Shown: positions 1-5,896 of the stretch, one piece after another
Numbering within the stretch: the stretch's first letter is position 1
How the letters are laid out: each line of letters starts with the position of its first letter
DNA from: Bacteroidetes bacterium QH_1_64_81
GTDB taxonomy: Bacteria > Bacteroidota > Rhodothermia > Rhodothermales > Salinibacteraceae
Assembly (NCBI GenBank): GCA_003022655.1
Contig: PXSX01000064.1
Location: 1-9,369 of the forward strand
Length of the DNA stretch: 9,369 bases
Direction: 5' to 3'
The notes under the pieces: generated by a model
What the model was told of the DNA's origin: nothing
What the model saw: only the letters and a program-made list of their open reading frames with translations
The model's database searches: none
Position numbers and translations under genes: made by a program

Positions 1-93
1 ACCGGCGGCCTTCTCACCGAGCGCGGCGCGCTGGCAACCGACGAGGTCGCCGCGGTGGCCGAGGAACTCGCTTCACTACGAGCGTGGATGTAG
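1..93 (+). CDS. 3' end of an unidentified gene
   Basis: An open frame runs in from the left edge and ends at TAG 91-93, giving 30 visible residues. The tail is alanine- and glutamate-rich, reads as an amphipathic helix (VAEELASLRAW near the end), and has the GC-rich third positions of the neighbouring genes, so it looks like the C-terminus of a real protein. No motif identifies a family. The gene lies on the same strand as tRNA-Gln and prs but is 235 bp from the tRNA, so co-transcription is uncertain. I see no convincing intrinsic terminator right after it. Confidence 0.5.
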   Translation, partial: TGGLLTERGALATDEVAAVAEELASLRAWM

Positions 94-259
94 CGCCCCG
101 CCAGAAGCTTTGATGGGAGACTCGTGAGCACCCTAACTCCTCGCCTTCTGCTAAGTGTTTACACATCGCCACTTACGCTCCACGGGTTCCCCTTCACGCC
201 CCCCATCACTCCCTGCCGCTTCTCAGGATCTCTTCACGAACTGAACCTCCCATCACTCG

Positions 260-288
260 TTGGGCATTTGGCATACATTTTCTATTCT
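260..288 (+). promoter_or_regulatory. possible promoter of tRNA-Gln
   Basis: TTGGGC (260-265) and TATTCT (283-288) are separated by 17 bp, the ideal sigma-70 spacing, and lie in a locally AT-rich patch about 40 bp upstream of the mature tRNA 5' end. The match is 3 of 6 and 4 of 6 to the usual boxes. A Bacteroidota-type reading (TTTG at 267-270) gives poor spacing. This is a weak prediction from position and composition only. Confidence 0.3.
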
Positions 289-328
289 GTGAGAGGAGCG
301 TTCGGGACTTCGTTCGCGGTTTACATAC

Positions 329-399
329 TGCCCGGTCGTCTAATGGCAGGACAGCGGCCTTTGGAGCCGTTAGTGGTGGTTCGAATCCACCCCGGGCAG
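329..399 (+). tRNA. tRNA-Gln (anticodon UUG)
   Basis: The sequence folds into a full cloverleaf. The acceptor stem is TGCCCGG (329-335) with CCGGGCA (392-398), seven pairs. The D arm is 338-352 with GTCT pairing to GGAC. The anticodon stem is 354-358 with 366-370, and the loop CTTTGGA (359-365) places TTG at 361-363, which decodes CAA and, by wobble, CAG as glutamine. The T stem is GGTGG/CCACC (375-379 and 387-391) around the canonical loop TTCGAAT (380-386). The discriminator base is G399, usual for glutamine tRNA. The CCA end is not encoded (the next bases are CAA), so a CCA-adding enzyme must supply it. The variable loop is short (371-374). Confidence 0.96.
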
Positions 400-424
400 C
401 AATGGGGAATGGGTGAGAGGGAGC

Positions 425-445
425 ATAGGCGAGATGTCCTATTTT
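425..445 (+). terminator. weak possible terminator after tRNA-Gln
   Basis: A 5-bp stem, ATAGG (425-429) with CCTAT (438-442), encloses an 8-nt loop and runs into a short T tract ending at 445. Its position about 25 bp after the tRNA is right for ending the transcript, but the stem is short and AT-containing, so it may have no role. Confidence 0.22.
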
Positions 446-476
446 GCCCCGTGCACGACCACTGTCGATGCCCTCT

Positions 477-512
477 CATCCATCTCTCCACACGTCTGGT
501 AGCCTGTGGACG
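477..512 (+). repeat. octanucleotide-type repeat with inverted arm, prs upstream region
   Basis: Three consecutive octads (477-484, 485-492, 493-500) centre on TCTCCACA. TGTGGACG at 505-512 lies in the opposite orientation, so TCCACA (487-492) can pair with TGTGGA (505-510) across a 12-nt loop. The stretch 481-498 closely resembles 7623-7640, including a shared CTCCACAC. It is a degenerate member of the same short-period family seen at 7619-7650 and 8683-8722. It sits upstream of the chosen prs start, which argues that the reading frame extending to 506 is not coding there. Confidence 0.4.
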
Positions 513-589
513 CACACACGCAGACGCATGCATCGGGACACGACTTCCCTCCCGCATCGGTAAAACTGCCCGCCCCAGCCCGTTTTCCC

Positions 590-1543
590 ATGCGCGCCTC
601 GAGCAACGACCGCCGCGTCGCGATTTTTGGAGGTCGTTCGAACCCGGCCCTCGCCCAAAAAATCGCCGAAGCATACGGCACGACCCTCGGCGACCTCACC
701 ATCCGCGACTTCGCCGACGGGGAGATCTACGTCCGCTTCGAGGAGTCCATCCGAGGGGCCGACCTGTTTATTATCCAGAGCACCCACCCCGACAACCGTC
801 GGGGCAATTGGATGGAGCTGCTCCTCCTCATCGACGCCGCCAAGCGGGCCTCGGCGGCGCGGGTGACGGCCGTGATTCCATACTTCGGCTACGCCCGACA
901 GGAGCGCAAGGATCAGCCGCGCGTCTCCATCGCGGCCAAGCTGATGGCCAATATGCTCACCTCGGCCGGCGTCGATCGCATCCTTACCATGGAGCTGCAC
1001 GCCGCCCAGATCCAAGGCTTTTTCGACGTGCCGGTCGACCACCTCCAGGGCTCCACAGTCCTCACCGACCATGTGCGCCAGTTTGACCTGGAAAACTTCG
1101 TCGTCCTGGCGCCGGACGTGGGCGCCCTCAAGATGGCGCGGTCCTACGCGCAGCGCCTGGGGGTGGACCTGGCCCTCATCGATAAGCGGCGCCCCCAGCA
1201 GAACGAGGCCCGGGTTATGAACGTCATCGGCGACGTGGAGGACAAGAATGTCCTCATCATCGACGACATCGTCGACACGGCCGGTACCCTCACGCGGGCG
1301 GCCACGGCCCTCAAGGACTACGGCGCGCTGAAGATCATGGCCGCCTGCACGCATGGCCTCCTCTCCGGCCCGGCGTACGACCGTCTTGAGAGCTCCCCCC
1401 TCGAACGGCTCATCATTACCGACACGATTCCCCTGAAGCGACCGTCGGACTCCATTGAGGTGGTGAGCGTCTCGAACCTGTTCGCGAAGGCCATTCGCCA
1501 CATCTACACCGACCGGTCCGTCTCGACGCTGTTTACTGAGTAG
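590..1543 (+). CDS. prs: ribose-phosphate pyrophosphokinase (PRPP synthetase)
   Basis: The enzyme transfers pyrophosphate from ATP to ribose 5-phosphate to make PRPP, the precursor of purines, pyrimidines, NAD, histidine and tryptophan; it is cytosolic and usually hexameric. The 317-residue product has the usual length. Family hallmarks appear in order: the N-terminal strand VAIFGGRSNPALA (10-22), FADGEIYVRFEESIRG (41-56), the ATP-loop segment AVIPYFGYARQERK (94-107), the metal-binding segment LTMELHAAQIQGFFD (132-146) with His137, DKRRP (198-202), and the PRPP loop IIDDIVDTAGTL (223-234). The frame is open back to ATG 506, but those extra 28 residues lack homology and overlap a repeat-like stretch, so ATG 590 was chosen; it gives the normal family N-terminus. 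There is no Shine-Dalgarno before it. rplY follows after a 291-bp spacer. Confidence 0.96.
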   Translation: MRASSNDRRVAIFGGRSNPALAQKIAEAYGTTLGDLTIRDFADGEIYVRFEESIRGADLFIIQSTHPDNRRGNWMELLLLIDAAKRASAARVTAVIPYFGYARQERKDQPRVSIAAKLMANMLTSAGVDRILTMELHAAQIQGFFDVPVDHLQGSTVLTDHVRQFDLENFVVLAPDVGALKMARSYAQRLGVDLALIDKRRPQQNEARVMNVIGDVEDKNVLIIDDIVDTAGTLTRAATALKDYGALKIMAACTHGLLSGPAYDRLESSPLERLIITDTIPLKRPSDSIEVVSVSNLFAKAIRHIYTDRSVSTLFTE

Positions 1544-1593
1544 GAGAGGATAACAGCTCCGTGACGGAACGGCTGGAGTCAGACCAAGCCCCC

Positions 1594-1687
1594 ATTTCGT
1601 AGCTCGTATTGCGTAATGCGTATTGCATACTCCAGTCGAAGGAACTGTGCGAACCAAATACGCAATACGAAATACGCACCACAAACG
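1594..1687. repeat. inverted pair of heptanucleotide repeat arms (copy 1)
   Basis: The left arm (1594-1628) is five imperfect 7-mers in exact register with consensus ATTGCGT. After a centre of about 24 nt, the right arm (1653-1687) holds imperfect 7-mers in the same period but reverse-complement orientation, consensus ACGCAAT or ACGAAAT. The arms can therefore pair into a long imperfect hairpin. The element lies wholly in the prs-rplY spacer and has a close relative at 3283-3368. No transposase-like gene or obvious target duplication is visible. Confidence 0.75.
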
Positions 1688-1766
1688 AGCGTCTATTTTG
1701 CTTGAATCGACGGAGGAGGGCCGGAACCAAATTGTGGAGTCGCGTCTAGTAGGTATCTTGCGCACA

Positions 1767-1772
1767 GGAGGG
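1767..1772 (+). promoter_or_regulatory. Shine-Dalgarno-like AGGAGG upstream of rplY
   Basis: AGGAGG at 1767-1772 lies 5 nt before an in-frame TTG at 1778, which would add 19 residues to L25. The other gene starts in this window have no such motif. Homology favours ATG 1835, so the motif may be chance, or it may mark a genuine upstream start. Confidence 0.3.
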
Positions 1773-1834
1773 GTCGGTTGACCGATTCTCTGTTTGCTGC
1801 CGTCACGTTTGTTCACCGGACCGAGCATTCCGCC

Positions 1835-2545
1835 ATGGACGCCCCCATCATCGAAGCACAGTCGCGCGAAACTGGCTCGAAGGCCGCGCGCGAGATTCGC
1901 AACAACGACCGCGTTCCGTGCATCCTGTACGGCCGCACCGTGGAGTCGACGCCGCTCCAGATCCCGATTGCTTCCCTCAATAAGTTGATCTACCGGCGCA
2001 CGGCTCCGGTAGCCGAGGTGCAGATGGACGGAAACACGTGGCACTGCATCCTCAAGGACTACGATCTGCATCCGCTGACGGACCGCCCCCTGCACGCCGA
2101 CTTTCAGGCGCTCGAGGAGGAGGACCAGGTCACGCTGACCGTCCCGGTGCGCTACGCCGGCATCCCGGTTGGCCAGCAAAACGGGGGCGACACGCAGCAG
2201 ATTGCTCGTGAGTTGACGATCTCGGTCCTGCCCGAAAATATTCCCTCCCAGATCGAGGTCGACATCAGCGAGCTCGCCATTGGGGACTCCATGCACGTCT
2301 ACGACCTCGACGTTGACTACGAGATCGAGACGTCTCGCGACCAGACGCTCGTGACGGTCGTGGCCCCGCAGATCGAGACCGCGCCGACCGACGAGGAAGA
2401 GGAGGAAGAGGAAGAGCTCACCGAGGAGGAGATTGCCGAAGAGGGCGAGGCGGTCGACACGGCGGGCGAAGAGGGCGAAGAAGCCGAGGGCGAAGGCCCG
2501 CCCGAAGGCGAAGGCGGCGAGCAGGATTACCAGGACTATGAGTAA
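1835..2545 (+). CDS. rplY: 50S ribosomal protein L25 (general stress protein CTC family)
   Basis: This protein binds 5S rRNA in the large ribosomal subunit. From ATG 1835 the product has 235 residues. Residues 1-95 form the L25 N-terminal domain, with the hallmark [19 protein letters not shown] (10-28) followed by CILYGR and a [14 protein letters not shown] segment near its end. Residues about 96-180 form the CTC-type beta domain, including a [16 protein letters not shown] segment. Residues 181-235 are an extremely acidic, Glu/Gly-rich tail with eight consecutive Glu. Such tails occur in CTC proteins but this one is long, which suits a high-salt cytoplasm. An in-frame TTG at 1778 with AGGAGG in front is the alternative start (255 residues); ATG 1835 matches the family N-terminus. 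prs lies upstream and pth downstream, and an intrinsic terminator follows 64 bp after the stop. Confidence 0.95.
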   Translation: MDAPIIEAQSRETGSKAAREIRNNDRVPCILYGRTVESTPLQIPIASLNKLIYRRTAPVAEVQMDGNTWHCILKDYDLHPLTDRPLHADFQALEEEDQVTLTVPVRYAGIPVGQQNGGDTQQIARELTISVLPENIPSQIEVDISELAIGDSMHVYDLDVDYEIETSRDQTLVTVVAPQIETAPTDEEEEEEEELTEEEIAEEGEAVDTAGEEGEEAEGEGPPEGEGGEQDYQDYE

Positions 2546-2609
2546 GTACGTCCCTCGGACCGCCTCTCGCCTGAGCATTCGAGCGGTCCCGTTCGATTGA
2601 TCTCTCCTC

Positions 2610-2642
2610 AAAGGGCGGCCCCGTCGGCCGCCCTTTCGTTTT
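2610..2642 (+). terminator. intrinsic terminator after rplY
   Basis: A perfect 11-bp GC-rich stem, AAAGGGCGGCC (2610-2620) with GGCCGCCCTTT (2626-2636), encloses a 5-nt loop CCGTC and is followed by CGTTTTG. It lies 64 bp after the rplY stop and ends about 25 bp before the pth start, so pth probably has its own promoter or depends on read-through. Confidence 0.85.
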
Positions 2643-2666
2643 GTCTCTACGCGCCGTCTGCCCCGC

Positions 2667-3233
2667 ATGTCTGCTTCGTCGCTGCTCGTGATCGGCCTCG
2701 GCAATCCGGGCGCCGAGTACGAAGACACGCGCCACAACGTCGGCCATCAGGTCGTAGACGCACTGGCCGAGCGGGTTGGGGTGTCGTTCGACCATCAACC
2801 GAACGCGCTGGTCGGCTGGGGGAACCATGATGGTGCAGAGATTGGACTGGCCGTTCCTCTCACCTACATGAACCGGAGCGGGGATCCCGTTGCGGCACTG
2901 CAGGGGCACTACGACCTGGCCCTCGACCAGCTCCTCATCGTCGTGGACGACCTCCACCTCCCCGTCGGCACCATCCGTCTGCGTCCCTCCGGCAGTAACG
3001 GCGGGCACAACGGGCTCGCCCACGTCGCCCAGCGGCTCGGCACCACCGAGTTTCCCCGCCTCCGGATCGGCATCGGCGACGAGTTTCCCGACGGACGACA
3101 GTCCGACTACGTCTTGTCTCCCTTCTCCGATGATCAGACACCAGTGGTGCGCGACGCGATCGCGGAGGCGGGCGACGCCATTCTCACCGTGGCCCACGAG
3201 GACCTGGAAGCGGCGATGAATCGGTTCAATTGA
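2667..3233 (+). CDS. pth: peptidyl-tRNA hydrolase
   Basis: Pth cleaves the ester bond of peptidyl-tRNAs that drop off ribosomes, recycling tRNA in the cytosol. The 188-residue length is typical of the bacterial Pth family. Visible hallmarks are GLGNPGAEYEDTRHNVG (10-26) with Asn13 and catalytic His23, TYMNRSG (66-72) with Asn69, VVDDLHLPVG (92-101) with Asp94 at the position of the catalytic aspartate, and SNGGHNGL (110-117) with His114 and Asn115. All the active-site residues I can place by family knowledge are present. ATG 2667 sits a few residues before the first strand and has no Shine-Dalgarno. The gene follows rplY, a common bacterial neighbour, but a strong terminator separates them. 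Confidence 0.96.
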   Translation: MSASSLLVIGLGNPGAEYEDTRHNVGHQVVDALAERVGVSFDHQPNALVGWGNHDGAEIGLAVPLTYMNRSGDPVAALQGHYDLALDQLLIVVDDLHLPVGTIRLRPSGSNGGHNGLAHVAQRLGTTEFPRLRIGIGDEFPDGRQSDYVLSPFSDDQTPVVRDAIAEAGDAILTVAHEDLEAAMNRFN

Positions 3234-3592
3234 GGAGCGCTCCCTGCTCCGACGGGCACCGTTCCAGCTCAGGCCCTCCCTCGTCGAGTATTGCGTATTG
3301 CGTGTTGCGTATCGCGTGACACAAGAGTTGCATTCGAGCTTCGAAATACGCAATACGAAATATGCACAATTCGGTTTTCACTTTGAATTACGTGGACTGC
3401 CCTACCAACCGCGAACACGCCTCAGTACGTTAAAAGGCGTTTCCCAGCTACCTGGAGGTGCCGCGTGCCCGCACTCTTGCTGTGCCCCGGCCGGGACGAT
3501 CTTCCTACTCCCGTTGCGGCGACCAACCTGCGGCGGCCCGGCCCTCCACCGTCTCTCGAATATTTTCTTGAACGAACAGGACGACCGCTTTC
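3234..3592 (+). other. 359-bp spacer between pth and hppA
   Basis: No convincing gene is present. The left part holds the heptad repeat element (3283-3368). The middle is unremarkable, with a locally AT-rich patch near 3370-3390. The right part is GC-rich and includes the perfect palindrome CCCGGCCGGG (3486-3495). Near the end, TGAACGAAC (3569-3577) precedes the hppA start and recurs in front of the E2 gene. The long leader may hold the hppA promoter and a structured 5' UTR, but I recognise no riboswitch class. Confidence 0.5.
3283..3368. repeat. inverted pair of heptanucleotide repeat arms (copy 2)
   Basis: The left arm contains four 7-mers in register (3290-3296, 3297-3303, 3304-3310, 3311-3317); the first two are exact ATTGCGT and the others differ by one base. 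After a 23-nt centre, the right arm (3341-3368) holds 7-mers reading ACGCAAT (3348-3354) and ACGAAAT (3355-3361) with degenerate flanks, the reverse complement of the left-arm theme. Architecture, period and centre length match the element at 1594-1687, while the centres have different sequences. Confidence 0.78.
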
Positions 3593-5704
3593 ATGGAAAT
3601 GACACTCTTACTGAAATGGCTCGTACCCGCCAGCGGTGTGCTAGCATTGCTGTATGCCTTCACCCGCACCCGCTGGGTGAATAAGCAGGACATGGGCACC
3701 GACCAGATGATTGATCTGTCGGAAAACATCGCCGAAGGAGCCCGGACGTTTCTGAATCGCGAGTACCGCTGGCTGAGCATCTTCGTCGTCGTTGTGGCGG
3801 GACTGCTGATCGTCGTGAACCTCGGCCAAGCCAACTCCTCCTGGTGGATCGGGGTCTCGTTCGTAGCGGGCGCCATCTGCTCCGGCCTCGCCGGCTTTAT
3901 CGGCATGACCGTGGCGACGAAGGCGAACGTACGCACTACGCAGGCCGCCCGCACCAGTCTCGGCCCGGCGATGAGCGTCGCTTTCTCCGGAGGCCTCGTC
4001 ATGGGCCTGTCAGTTGTGGGCCTCGGCGTCATCGGCCTTGGCAGCCTCTTTCTGCTCTACGACAACGCGCTCGGCTGGGAGCTGCCGAAGGTCATCAACG
4101 TCATCACCGGCTTCTCGATGGGCGCCTCCGCCATCGCGCTCTTCGCCCGCGTGGGCGGCGGCATCTACACGAAGGCCGCGGACGTAGGGGCCGACCTCGC
4201 CGGTAAGGTCTACGCCGGGATCCCCGAGGACGACCCGCGCAACCCCGCCACGATCGCCGACAACGTGGGCGACAACGTGGGCGACGTGGCCGGCATGGGG
4301 GCCGACCTCTTCGAAAGCTTCGTCGGCGCGATTATCGGAACGATGGTCCTCGGGGCTTCCTTCACGGCTGCCTTTGGCCCTGCCGACGACACCCTTCAGC
4401 TGGCCGGGGTCCTCCTCCCGCTCGTGCTCGCCGGCGTCGGCATTCTCGTCGCCATCGTGGGGTCCTGGTTTGTCACCGTTGAAGAAGGTGGCGACCCGCA
4501 GACGGCCCTCAACACTGGCGAATTCGGGGCCGCCGGCCTCATGGCCGTGGCCTCCTACTTTATCATCACCTGGATGCTTCCCACCAACTGGGAGTCGGAG
4601 GCCATTGCCTTCAGCGCCCGCAGCGAATACACGGCCGTCGGCGTCTTCTGGGCCGTCGTCATCGGCCTCGCCGCCGGCCTGCTCATCGGCCTCGTGACCG
4701 AATACTACACGGGCACCGAGTACGGGCCGGTCGAAGGCATCGCCGAGCAGAGCGTGGCGGGCACCGCCACCAACATCATCAGTGGTCTTGGCGTGGGCAT
4801 GCAGTCGGCGGGCTTTCCTGCCCTCATCATCGCCGTCGGCATTGTGGGGGCCAACTACTTTGCCGGCCTGTACGGCATCGCCATCGCCGCCGTCGGCATG
4901 CTCTCGATTACCGGCATGCAGCTGGCCATCGACGCCTACGGCCCCATCTCGGACAACGCGGGCGGCCTTGCCGAAATGAGCGGCCTCCCCTCCGAGGTGC
5001 GCGACCGTACCGACAAGCTCGACGCGGTGGGCAACACGACCGCCGCCATCGGCAAGGGGTTCGCCATCGGCTCGGCGGCGCTCACAGCACTGGCGCTCTT
5101 CGCGGCGTACATGCGTCAAGCAAATGTCGAGAGCATCGACGTGGCGGATCCGGTGATTCTGTCCGGACTCCTCATCGGCGCCGTGCTGCCGTACGTCTTC
5201 AGCTCGCTTTCGATTGAGGCCGTGAGCCGGGCGGCGGGCGACATGATTAAGGAGGTCGGGCGCCAGCTCGACGAGATTCCCGGCATCATGGAGGGCGAGG
5301 GACAGCCCAAATACGTGCGCTGCGTCGACATCTCAACGAAGGCCGCGCTCCGCGAGATGGCGGCGCCGGGCCTGCTCGCCGTCCTCGTGCCCGTGATCGT
5401 GGGCTTCTTCATCGACAAGGGCATGCTCGGGGGCCTGCTGGCGGGCGTGACGGTTTCCGGCGTGCTATTTGCAATCTTCCAGAGCAACGCTGGGGGCGCC
5501 TGGGACAACGCCAAGAAGCGCATCGAGGCCAACTACGTCGCCGAAGACGGCGAGACCCACGGCAAGGGCAGCGAGGCGCACACGGCCTCCGTCGTGGGCG
5601 ACACGGTGGGCGACCCGCTGAAGGACACCAGCGGCCCGAGCCTCAACATCCTGATCAAGCTCATCGCGGTGGTGTCCCTCGTGATTGCCCCACTGATCGC
5701 GTAG
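3593..5704 (+). CDS. hppA: membrane-bound ion-translocating pyrophosphatase (K+-dependent type)
   Basis: This integral membrane pump couples PPi hydrolysis to export of H+ and/or Na+. The 703-residue product has the many hydrophobic segments expected for about 16 helices. The substrate site is clear: [20 protein letters not shown] (194-213), then [19 protein letters not shown] (213-231), and the C-terminal DNAKKRIE (638-645) and [15 protein letters not shown] (669-683). In NTTAAIGKG (481-489), Ala484 and Gly487 occupy the positions that in K+-independent enzymes are Lys and Thr, so K+ dependence is predicted. Glu241 follows GMGADLF at the helix-6 gate position, in a context (ESFVG) like Na+-pumping enzymes, but some H+ pumps also have Glu there, so ion choice is unproven. 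Residue 207 is Tyr where the usual motif ends in Glu. The nearest genes are not obvious partners, and a strong terminator follows. Confidence 0.96.
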   Translation: MEMTLLLKWLVPASGVLALLYAFTRTRWVNKQDMGTDQMIDLSENIAEGARTFLNREYRWLSIFVVVVAGLLIVVNLGQANSSWWIGVSFVAGAICSGLAGFIGMTVATKANVRTTQAARTSLGPAMSVAFSGGLVMGLSVVGLGVIGLGSLFLLYDNALGWELPKVINVITGFSMGASAIALFARVGGGIYTKAADVGADLAGKVYAGIPEDDPRNPATIADNVGDNVGDVAGMGADLFESFVGAIIGTMVLGASFTAAFGPADDTLQLAGVLLPLVLAGVGILVAIVGSWFVTVEEGGDPQTALNTGEFGAAGLMAVASYFIITWMLPTNWESEAIAFSARSEYTAVGVFWAVVIGLAAGLLIGLVTEYYTGTEYGPVEGIAEQSVAGTATNIISGLGVGMQSAGFPALIIAVGIVGANYFAGLYGIAIAAVGMLSITGMQLAIDAYGPISDNAGGLAEMSGLPSEVRDRTDKLDAVGNTTAAIGKGFAIGSAALTALALFAAYMRQANVESIDVADPVILSGLLIGAVLPYVFSSLSIEAVSRAAGDMIKEVGRQLDEIPGIMEGEGQPKYVRCVDISTKAALREMAAPGLLAVLVPVIVGFFIDKGMLGGLLAGVTVSGVLFAIFQSNAGGAWDNAKKRIEANYVAEDGETHGKGSEAHTASVVGDTVGDPLKDTSGPSLNILIKLIAVVSLVIAPLIA

Positions 5705-5709
5705 AATTT

Positions 5710-5742
5710 CCTCCTGCCCCCGTCCCTCCGCGGGACAGGAGG
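5710..5742 (+). promoter_or_regulatory. hairpin competing with the hppA terminator
   Basis: GTCCC (5722-5726) pairs with GGGAC (5732-5736) around the loop TCCGC, and CCTCCT (5710-5715) pairs with AGGAGG (5737-5742) with a C-rich bulge between. Bases 5732-5738 are also needed for the terminator stem at 5730-5772, so the two folds exclude each other. A regulatory role is inference. Confidence 0.35.
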
Positions 5743-5779
5743 CCCGGGGATCCACCCGGCCTGCTGTCCCGCTTTTTTT
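5730..5779 (+). terminator. intrinsic terminator after hppA
   Basis: GCGGGACAG (5730-5738) pairs perfectly with CTGTCCCGC (5764-5772). Additional inner pairing (AGGCC with GGCCT) lengthens the stem. It is followed at once by seven T residues (5773-5779). This is a textbook intrinsic terminator 25 bp after the hppA stop. Confidence 0.88.
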
Positions 5780-5896
5780 ATCGGCCACGGTTCCGTACAT
5801 TGAACCATCCCGGCGTGGGAGCGCTTCGAAGAAACCGGCCGGTTCTCTCCGATCGACACGCACTTTTCCACGGACGCTGAACGAACGGACTGATTT

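Noticed and set aside
202..258. Direct repeat CCCATCACTC at 202-211 and 249-258
   Set aside because: Only 10 nt long with little further similarity; plausible by chance in a pyrimidine-rich spacer.
289..424. Near-identical GTGAGAGG(G)AGC at 289-299 and 413-424 flanking tRNA-Gln, as possible integration-site repeats
   Set aside because: The match is only 11-12 nt, lies outside the tRNA 3' end where att sites normally sit, and no integrated element is present between the copies.
124..1086. Plus-strand open frame covering tRNA-Gln and the start of prs
   Set aside because: It runs through a tRNA gene and overlaps prs in another frame; the translation is low-complexity Arg/Pro-rich.
476..2737. 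Long minus-strand open frame across prs and rplY
   Set aside because: It lies antisense to two clearly recognisable genes, has Arg/Gly/Val-rich composition typical of reverse frames of GC-rich genes, and shows no family motif.
1594..3368. Possible CRISPR array or composite transposon bounded by the two heptad elements
   Set aside because: The repeats are 7-mers without spacers. The DNA between them is the housekeeping genes rplY and pth with no cas or transposase gene, and the common prs-rplY-pth order argues against a mobile segment.
3400..3592. Riboswitch or other structured RNA in the hppA leader
   Set aside because: Short GC palindromes such as CCCGGCCGGG occur, but no known riboswitch core could be recognised by eye.
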